From an uncultured Legionellaceae bacterium (GTDB lineage Bacteria; Pseudomonadota; Gammaproteobacteria; Legionellales; Legionellaceae): DNA of 7,098 nt. The position numbers were made by a program, and so were the translations under genes. Position 1 is the stretch's first letter, and every line of letters begins with the position of its first letter. Shown piece by piece: positions 1 through 5,605 of the stretch. The stretch covers positions 1-7,098 of the forward strand of contig CAISSD010000204.1 of NCBI GenBank assembly GCA_903887975.1, read 5' to 3'. Below the pieces are notes generated by a model. It saw only the letters and a list, made by a program, of their open reading frames with translations. It was not told the origin of the DNA and did no database searches.

Positions 1-2270
1 AAAGCCTGAACGCGCGCCAAGGCTCCCTCACGCCGGCACATGGCTTGTTGGGAAAACCACTTATCCAGCACCAAATCATTGTGCTGCCACTGCTCATAAA
101 AATAAGCCACCGCTTCCTCTGATGCTTTAAGATCCGTCGCATTCACCAACAACGAAAAAGCATTCAATTGGCAACTCATGGTTTTGGCATGCTCCAATTG
201 TCGCCGACACAAAGGCAACATTTTTTCCTCATCGGCATGCATCAACAACCACAAGCAACGATGACGAAATTGTCGTCGCATCATCGATTTGGCATGCATG
301 AGCCCATCGTCAGTCAACTGTTTAAATTGCTCTTTAGCAATAAAATACAAGGCTGACGCCAATTGTTCTCGATAAAAATCCATAACCTGATGAACTTTGT
401 CCACATCGACATCACAAGCGCCTAACACCCAATCTTCGTAACTCGGGGGGGTCAATAACAGTGCTCGTAAAGCCATATCTGTGGTGTCATGTTCTGCAAC
501 ATCATGAAAAACATCCAACAGATCCTGCGGCACATGCCAATTGGCTCTTGGCGCCTCATAGCAAGCACGCCAACAATCCAACGTGAGTCTTTGTAAGGCT
601 TCCCATCGTGAAAACCCATTGGATTCAAAACGCGTCAACGCCAATAAATCTTCTCGACTTTGCTCAAATTGCAATTGTATGGGGGCTGAAAAATCACGCA
701 ACAAAGAAACCACGGGACGAGCAGTCAATCCATCCACATAAAATGTTTGCGATTTTTCTTTGAGCACCAATAAAGGCTCATTTAAAGAAATTTCTTCCCC
801 ATTGGCTGTAAACAAAGCCATCTTCAAGGGGATGACAAAAGCGTGTTTTTCTTGCCCATCAGGCGTCACGGGACAGGATTGAACGCAGTGCAAAGCCAAT
901 TGATTGTCTTCATAAGTCGCTGTGACCAAAACTCTTGGCGTGCCTGCTTGATGATACCACCGTTTAAATTGGGTCAAATCAACACCATTGGCATCTCTCA
1001 TCGCGGCCACAAAATCATCAATGGTCACAGCGTTACCATCATGTCGCTCAAAATACAAATCCATGCCTCGCCTAAATCCAACTTCACCCAACAAAGTCTG
1101 TTGCATGCGAATGACTTCAGCACCTTTTTCATAAATGGTCGCGGTGTAAAAATTATTAATTTCTTGATAAGAATGTGGCTGCACAGGATGCGCCATGGCG
1201 CCCGCATCTTCTGGAAACTGTGTTTTACGCAAGGACTTAACATCCAAGATACGACCAACATCGCGACCATTCATATCACGGGAAAATTCTTGATCGCGAA
1301 AAACCGTTAAACCTTCTTTAAGGCTTAATTGAAACCAATCCCGACACGTGATGCGATTACCCGTCCAGTTATGAAAATATTCATGCGCCACAACACTTTC
1401 AATGCCCGCATAATCTTCATCTGTAGCAGTTTTTGGACACGCCAAAATATACTTGGCATTAAAAATATTCAGGCCCTTATTTTCCATGGCACCCATATTA
1501 AAATCAGACACCGCAACAATCATGAACACATCCAAATCATACTCACGACCATACACTTTTTCGTCCCATCGCATGGCTTTTTTTAAAGACGCCATGGCGT
1601 GCGCGCACATTGCTTCAAAACCATGTTCAACATAAATTCGCAAATCAATGATGCGTCCCGAACAGGTGGTGAATACATCGCTCACACAGGCCAAGTCTCC
1701 TGCAACAAGCGCAAACAAATACGATGGCTTTTTAAAGGGATCATGCCACGTTGCCCAATGACGGCCATCAGGCAACAATCCTGAATCCACCTTGTTGCCA
1801 TTGGACAACAATACCGGAAAAAGGGTTTCATCCGCAATAATGCGCGTGGTGTAGGTGGTTAATACATCGGGCCTGTCCATAAAAAAAGTAATGCGTCGAA
1901 AACCTTCAGCTTCACATTGGGTGCACAACAATCCTTTGGAGCGATAAAGCCCTGAAAGTGCCGTGTTTTTTTCAGGATGTACTTTTGTGATGATTTTAAG
2001 CGTAAACGCATCTGGACATGCTTGTAAAATTAAATCATCGCCTTCATGACGATACGCTTTTTCAGAAAGCGCAACGTCATCCATGGCAATGGATTCTAAA
2101 ATCAACCCATCTCCATACAAATGCAATGATCCTGGACGAAGCCGCTTCATCAAAGCAAGCTGCGTGACCCACACACCATCGGCACGCACATCAAATTCCA
2201 GCTCAAGATTCAAGACAGAAAAAATGGGTGATTGATAATCTTTAAGATTAATTGTCTTGTTATTATTCAA
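1..2270 (-). CDS. pepN: Aminopeptidase N (M1 family zinc metallopeptidase), 3' end cut by window edge
   Basis: Cytosolic broad-specificity aminopeptidase that removes N-terminal residues from peptides in the late steps of protein turnover. I translated the minus strand by hand from a TTG at 2270 and found the reading frame open to position 1, giving 756 complete codons of about 870 usual for the family, so roughly 110 C-terminal residues are missing. Seen motifs: substrate-recognition CEAEGF (C119-F124), GAMEN exopeptidase motif at 260-264, zinc site HEYFH at 296-300 with the third ligand Glu at 319 (LKEGLTVF), and the catalytic Tyr in NNFYTATIYEKGAEV. All spacings match E. coli PepN shifted by one residue. 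The N-terminal beta domain, catalytic domain, small beta domain and most of the helical C-terminal domain are present. TTG is chosen because a GGAGA lies 7 bases upstream, an in-frame TAA follows further upstream, and the first in-frame ATG would delete about 40 conserved-region residues. It is transcribed divergently from prkA. No frameshift was seen. Confidence 0.96.
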   Translation of the reverse strand, partial: MNNNKTINLKDYQSPIFSVLNLELEFDVRADGVWVTQLALMKRLRPGSLHLYGDGLILESIAMDDVALSEKAYRHEGDDLILQACPDAFTLKIITKVHPEKNTALSGLYRSKGLLCTQCEAEGFRRITFFMDRPDVLTTYTTRIIADETLFPVLLSNGNKVDSGLLPDGRHWATWHDPFKKPSYLFALVAGDLACVSDVFTTCSGRIIDLRIYVEHGFEAMCAHAMASLKKAMRWDEKVYGREYDLDVFMIVAVSDFNMGAMENKGLNIFNAKYILACPKTATDEDYAGIESVVAHEYFHNWTGNRITCRDWFQLSLKEGLTVFRDQEFSRDMNGRDVGRILDVKSLRKTQFPEDAGAMAHPVQPHSYQEINNFYTATIYEKGAEVIRMQQTLLGEVGFRRGMDLYFERHDGNAVTIDDFVAAMRDANGVDLTQFKRWYHQAGTPRVLVTATYEDNQLALHCVQSCPVTPDGQEKHAFVIPLKMALFTANGEEISLNEPLLVLKEKSQTFYVDGLTARPVVSLLRDFSAPIQLQFEQSREDLLALTRFESNGFSRWEALQRLTLDCWRACYEAPRANWHVPQDLLDVFHDVAEHDTTDMALRALLLTPPSYEDWVLGACDVDVDKVHQVMDFYREQLASALYFIAKEQFKQLTDDGLMHAKSMMRRQFRHRCLWLLMHADEEKMLPLCRRQLEHAKTMSCQLNAFSLLVNATDLKASEEAVAYFYEQWQHNDLVLDKWFSQQAMCRREGALARVQA

Positions 2271-2277
2271 AATAAAA

Positions 2278-2282
2278 TCTCC
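2278..2282 (-). promoter_or_regulatory. Ribosome binding site of pepN, supporting a TTG start
   Basis: On the minus strand GGAGA ends 7 bases before the TTG at 2270-2268. This strong Shine-Dalgarno match with good spacing decides the start, since no in-frame ATG or GTG exists near the expected N-terminus. Confidence 0.75.
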
Positions 2283-2292
2283 AACTGTATTT

Positions 2293-2321
2293 TTTAAACA
2301 ATTTATCAAAATTTATGTGAA
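2293..2321 (-). promoter_or_regulatory. Possible sigma-70-type promoter of pepN
   Basis: Read on the minus strand, TTCACA (complement of 2316-2321) and TTTAAA (complement of 2293-2298) are separated by 17 bases. Both hexamers are partial matches to the TTGACA/TATAAT consensus. Transcription would begin near 2286 and leave a leader of only about 15 bases before the TTG start. The region is AT-rich, so chance matches are likely; this is a weak prediction. Confidence 0.28.
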
Positions 2322-2348
2322 AAAGGCCACCATTTTGTTTTTTTCATT

Positions 2349-2355
2349 CTATACT
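2349..2355 (+). promoter_or_regulatory. Probable promoter -10 element of the prkA-yeaH-spoVR operon, RpoS-like
   Basis: The heptamer CTATACT at 2349-2355 matches the extended -10 preferred by the stationary-phase sigma factor RpoS (C before the TATACT hexamer). No convincing TTGACA-like -35 is found 16-18 bases upstream (the area around 2327-2333 reads CCACCAT), which RpoS promoters tolerate better than sigma-70 promoters. Transcription would begin around 2362, leaving a leader of about 21 bases that contains the prkA ribosome binding site. In E. coli the yeaGH operon is known to depend on RpoS, which fits. The element is seen; the sigma assignment is inferred. Confidence 0.5.
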
Positions 2356-2371
2356 GAAATAAAATAAGATT

Positions 2372-2376
2372 GGAGA
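2372..2376 (+). promoter_or_regulatory. Ribosome binding site of prkA
   Basis: GGAGA lies 6 bases before the ATG at 2383, a strong Shine-Dalgarno match. It supports this ATG as the start over any downstream methionine. Confidence 0.8.
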
Positions 2377-2382
2377 ACCATC

Positions 2383-4314
2383 ATGAGTACGCCTGATTTT
2401 ATCGCAGACTACACACGTCGCTTCCAAGAAAACATTGCCGAAGAGATGAGTTTGAATGAATATCTGGCTCTTTGTCAAACCGATCCGATGGCTTATGCCA
2501 ATCCGGCTGAGCGACTGCTGCATGCCATAGGATCCGCCGAGATGATAGACACCCGACATGATCCCATACTTTCGCGTCTATTTTCCAACAAAGTCATCCC
2601 TCAATATGAAGTGTTTAAAGATTTTTATGGAATGGAAGAGCCCATAGAACAAATTGTGGGGTTTTTAAAACATGCTGCCCAAGGCTTGGAAGAAACCAAA
2701 CAAGTGTTGTATCTTCTGGGACCTGTGGGGGGTGGTAAATCATCGTTGGCAGAAAAACTCAAAGATCTCATGCAAAAAACACCTTTTTATGCCATCAAAG
2801 ATTCACCCGTTTTTGATTCACCATTGGCATTGTTTGACAAAGAAGAGGATGGCGCCATTTTGACAGAGCGCTTCGGCATTCCCGAGCGATATTTACGTTA
2901 TGTGATGTCACCTTGGGCCATTAAACGGCTGCATGAATTTAACGGTGACATCAATCAATTTAGGGTTGTTAAATTAAAGCCTTCCAAAATAAAACAAATT
3001 GCCATTGCAAAAACTGAACCTGGTGATGAAAACAATCAAGATATTTCATCTCTGGTTGGAAAAGTGGATATTCGAAAATTGGAGTCCTATTCCCAAGACG
3101 ATCCCGATGCCTACAGCTATTCTGGTGGTCTTTGTCGCGCCAATCGTGGTTTATTGGAATTCGTTGAGATGTTTAAAGCGCCCATCAAAGTCCTACACCC
3201 TTTGTTAACGGCCACGCAAGAAGGCAATTACAATGGGACCGAAGGGTTGTCATCGATTCCCTTCGAAGGCATTATTTTGGCGCATTCCAATGAATCGGAA
3301 TGGCAAGCCTTTCGCAACAACAAAAACAACGAGGCTTTTATTGACCGAATCAACATCGTTAAAGTTCCTTATTGTTTGCGGGTATCCGAAGAAGTCAAAA
3401 TATATAAAAAATTATTGGAAAAGAGCTCTTTGACCAACAGCCCTTGTGCACCAGGAACCTTGGACATGTTGTCACAATTTTCAATTTTAACCCGTTTAAA
3501 AGAGCCTCAAAACTCAAGCATTTACTCAAAACTGCGCGTCTATAATGGCGAGAGCTTAAAAGATACCGATCCCAAAGCAAAATCTTATCAAGAATATCGA
3601 GATTTTGCCGGTGTTGATGAAGGCATGACTGGCATATCAACCCGTTTTGCTTTTAAAATTTTATCCAAAGTTTTCAATTTTGATCACAGTGAAGTGGCCG
3701 CAAACCCGGTGCATTTACTGTATGTGCTGGAGCGTCAAATCGAACAAGAACAATTACCACAAGAAACCCATGAAAAATACTTAAACTTCATTAAAGAATT
3801 TTTATCACCCAAATACGTTGAATTCATAGGCAAAGAAATTCAAACCGCCTATCTTGAATCGTATTCAGAATATGGTCAAAATATTTTTGATCGCTACATC
3901 ACCTATGCTGATTTTTGGATTCAAGATCAAGACTATCGAGACCCGGATACAGGCGAGATTTTTGATAGAGAAGCATTAAACATCGATTTAGAAAAAATTG
4001 AAAAGCCCGCCGGCATTGCCAACCCCAAAGACTTTCGCAATGAAGTGGTCAACTTTGTTTTGCGTGCTCGTGCCAATCATGAAGGCAAAAATCCCAGATG
4101 GAATAGTTATGAAAAATTAAAATCCGTCATCGAAAAAAAAATGTTCACCAATACCGAAGATTTATTACCCGTTATTTCATTTAATGCCAAAGCCTCTGAA
4201 GATGATAAGAAAAAACACGAAGAATTCATTGCCCGCATGATGGATAAAGGCTACACCGCCAAACAAGTGAGGCTATTGTGTGAATGGTATTTACGGGTAC
4301 GTAAATCACAATGA
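2383..4314 (+). CDS. prkA: PrkA family AAA+ ATPase / serine protein kinase (YeaG), complete
   Basis: 643 residues, practically the length of E. coli PrkA/YeaG (644 as I recall), with long identical blocks throughout. The family is a cytoplasmic AAA+ ATPase described as a serine protein kinase; a Bacillus homologue has also been reported to act as an ATP-dependent protease, so the activity is debated. Seen: N-terminal helical segment (1-75); AAA+ core (about 76-380) with Walker A GPVGGGKS at 113-120 (Lys119); an acidic stretch GLLEFVEM at 256-263 in the Walker B place; a sensor-1-like HSNESEW from 301; a candidate arginine finger Arg322 in FIDR; a sensor-2-like STRFAFK with Arg421; and the C-terminal PrkA domain (about 385-643) ending EWYLRVRKSQ. 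Motif roles beyond Walker A are inferred by position. Between 131 and 151 it is about four residues shorter than the E. coli protein. The start has a strong ribosome binding site. First gene of the operon with yeaH and spoVR; in E. coli the homologue is linked to nitrogen starvation and stress adaptation. Confidence 0.97.
   Translation: MSTPDFIADYTRRFQENIAEEMSLNEYLALCQTDPMAYANPAERLLHAIGSAEMIDTRHDPILSRLFSNKVIPQYEVFKDFYGMEEPIEQIVGFLKHAAQGLEETKQVLYLLGPVGGGKSSLAEKLKDLMQKTPFYAIKDSPVFDSPLALFDKEEDGAILTERFGIPERYLRYVMSPWAIKRLHEFNGDINQFRVVKLKPSKIKQIAIAKTEPGDENNQDISSLVGKVDIRKLESYSQDDPDAYSYSGGLCRANRGLLEFVEMFKAPIKVLHPLLTATQEGNYNGTEGLSSIPFEGIILAHSNESEWQAFRNNKNNEAFIDRINIVKVPYCLRVSEEVKIYKKLLEKSSLTNSPCAPGTLDMLSQFSILTRLKEPQNSSIYSKLRVYNGESLKDTDPKAKSYQEYRDFAGVDEGMTGISTRFAFKILSKVFNFDHSEVAANPVHLLYVLERQIEQEQLPQETHEKYLNFIKEFLSPKYVEFIGKEIQTAYLESYSEYGQNIFDRYITYADFWIQDQDYRDPDTGEIFDREALNIDLEKIEKPAGIANPKDFRNEVVNFVLRARANHEGKNPRWNSYEKLKSVIEKKMFTNTEDLLPVISFNAKASEDDKKKHEEFIARMMDKGYTAKQVRLLCEWYLRVRKSQ
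4290..4305 (+). other. Small inverted repeat at the 3' end of prkA
   Basis: TTTACG and CGTAAA flank a GGTA loop, a perfect six-pair hairpin ending seven bases before the prkA stop at 4312-4314. No T-run follows, so it is not an intrinsic terminator. It overlaps codons for the conserved C-terminal YLRVRK, so it may be only a by-product of coding; a role in mRNA stability or processing between the cistrons is possible but unsupported. Confidence 0.25.
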
Positions 4315-4324
4315 TGGACTCTTT

Positions 4325-4330
4325 AAGGGG
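4325..4330 (+). promoter_or_regulatory. Ribosome binding site of yeaH, fixing its start
   Basis: AAGGGG lies 6 bases before the ATG at 4337. The frame stays open upstream to an ATG at 4280 inside prkA, but that start lacks family similarity in its extra 19 residues and would overlap prkA. The downstream ATG with this site is therefore preferred. Confidence 0.7.
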
Positions 4331-4336
4331 AACCTC

Positions 4337-5605
4337 ATGACGCAAGTCATTGACAGACGCCAAAATTCTGGAAAAAAAAGCACCGTCAATCGACAACGAT
4401 TTCTAGCGCGTTACAAAAAACAAATCAAAGAAGCGGTCAACAACCAAGCCAAAAACCGCGAAATTCAAAACATTGCGCAGGGCGAACAAATCAGCATTTC
4501 CACCAAGGATTTATCTGAACCACAATTTGGTAGCGGTCATGGTGGCATCAAAGAACAAATTCTTCCGGGTAACGATGTTTTTGCACAGGGTGATACCATC
4601 AAAAGGCCTGATTCATCACAAGATGCTTCTGGTGGTTGTGGCGAGGGCAAAGAAGAACAACCCACAGAAGATCCTTTTGCTTTTGAATTAACCCGAGAAG
4701 AATTTCTAGACTTGTATTTTGAAGATCTGGCGCTTCCCGACATGGTGAAAAAAGAATTAACGAAAATCAACACCACCAAAACCATTCGTGCAGGCGTGAC
4801 ACTTCATGGAACCCCCACCAACATCAATGTTCGGAAATCCCTACGTCATGCTTGCGGTCGACGCATGGCATTGGCTGCCTCTGCTAAAAAACGCTTGCGA
4901 GAAGCAGAGCTTCAATTAAGCGCACTAACCCAAAAAGAACCCTGTGACAAAACCACCATCCACCAAATCCAAGTGGAAATTGATGCGTTAAACAAAAAAA
5001 TTAAAGCCGTACCTTTTATTGATACTTTTGATTTACGCTACAATCACCGAATCCGCGTGTCATCACCATCAACACAAGCCGTCATGTTTTGTATTATGGA
5101 TGTTTCAGGCTCTATGGATGAGCAAAAAAAAGAAATCGCCAAACGTTTTTTTATTTTACTCTATCTTTTTCTCAACAAAAATTATGCCAAAATCGAATTG
5201 GTTTTCATCAGACACCATACATCCGCTAAAGAAGTGAGCGAGCACGATTTTTTTTATTCCCGAGAAACAGGTGGCACCGTGGTGTCTAGCGCATTAGAGT
5301 TGTTAAAAAACTGTATCGACACGCAATACCCACCCACCTCGTGGAATATTTATGTTGCCCAAGCCTCTGATGGCGACAATTGGAACGCCGACTCCCCTTA
5401 TTGTTTGGCACTGCTAAATGAGCACATCATGCCATTACTTCAATATTTTGCGTATATTGAAATCTTACCCAGACACCACCAAAGTCTCTGGTCGGCTTAT
5501 GAAACACTCAAACAAAACCACCCCCAATTTGCCATGGAAAGCATCGAACAACTTAGTGATATTTATCCCGTATTTCGACAATTATTTCAAAGGAAAACCG
5601 GATGA
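4337..5605 (+). CDS. yeaH: DUF444 family protein YeaH with C-terminal VWA/MIDAS domain, complete
   Basis: 422 residues from the ATG at 4337, close to E. coli YeaH (427 as I recall). Exact molecular function is unknown. Domains seen: a very basic N-terminal segment (1-35, with IDRRQNSGKK and NRQRFLARYKKQIK); a region shared with the family (KDLSEPQF, GGIKEQILPGND at 58-80); a low-complexity Gly/Glu linker (about 92-112), plainer than the Gly-rich one in E. coli; a conserved middle part with FLDLYFEDLALPDM (123-136) and a Lys/Glu-rich probable coiled coil (about 180-224); and a VWA domain from about 246 with MIDAS residues Asp255-x-Ser257-x-Ser259 (MDVSGSMD), a likely Thr311 in ETGGT and Asp345 in ASDGDN. 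An intact MIDAS indicates divalent-metal and probably protein-partner binding. It starts 22 bases after prkA with no terminator between them and overlaps spoVR by four bases, so it is co-transcribed with both. The pairing with an AAA+ ATPase suggests an ATPase/adaptor couple, which is inference. Confidence 0.95.
   Translation: MTQVIDRRQNSGKKSTVNRQRFLARYKKQIKEAVNNQAKNREIQNIAQGEQISISTKDLSEPQFGSGHGGIKEQILPGNDVFAQGDTIKRPDSSQDASGGCGEGKEEQPTEDPFAFELTREEFLDLYFEDLALPDMVKKELTKINTTKTIRAGVTLHGTPTNINVRKSLRHACGRRMALAASAKKRLREAELQLSALTQKEPCDKTTIHQIQVEIDALNKKIKAVPFIDTFDLRYNHRIRVSSPSTQAVMFCIMDVSGSMDEQKKEIAKRFFILLYLFLNKNYAKIELVFIRHHTSAKEVSEHDFFYSRETGGTVVSSALELLKNCIDTQYPPTSWNIYVAQASDGDNWNADSPYCLALLNEHIMPLLQYFAYIEILPRHHQSLWSAYETLKQNHPQFAMESIEQLSDIYPVFRQLFQRKTG
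5591..5605 (+). promoter_or_regulatory. spoVR ribosome binding site and ATGA stop/start overlap with yeaH
   Basis: AGGA at 5591-5594 lies 7 bases before the spoVR ATG (5602-5604). That ATG shares bases with the yeaH TGA (5603-5605). Such overlaps usually give translational coupling, keeping the two proteins in a fixed ratio. Confidence 0.75.

Noticed and set aside
843..1310. A 155-codon plus-strand open frame
   Set aside because: It lies antisense to the well-supported catalytic region of pepN, has no ribosome binding site I can see and no recognisable protein motif; it is a shadow of pepN.
2316..2331. Possible CRP site beginning TGTGA
   Set aside because: Only the left half matches; the right half reads CCACC rather than TCACA, so support is too weak to annotate.
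2321..2347. Terminator-like AAAAGG...CCATTTT followed by a T-run
   Set aside because: The stem has only two GC pairs, a three-base loop and a bulge, and no plus-strand gene lies upstream to be terminated.
4280..4336. An upstream ATG extending yeaH by 19 residues into prkA
   Set aside because: The extra residues do not resemble the family N-terminus, and the ATG at 4337 has an AAGGGG site and matches the E. coli start.
4315..4336. Possible promoter or terminator between prkA and yeaH
   Set aside because: The 22 bases hold only the yeaH ribosome binding site; there is no hairpin plus T-run and no room for a promoter in the gap.
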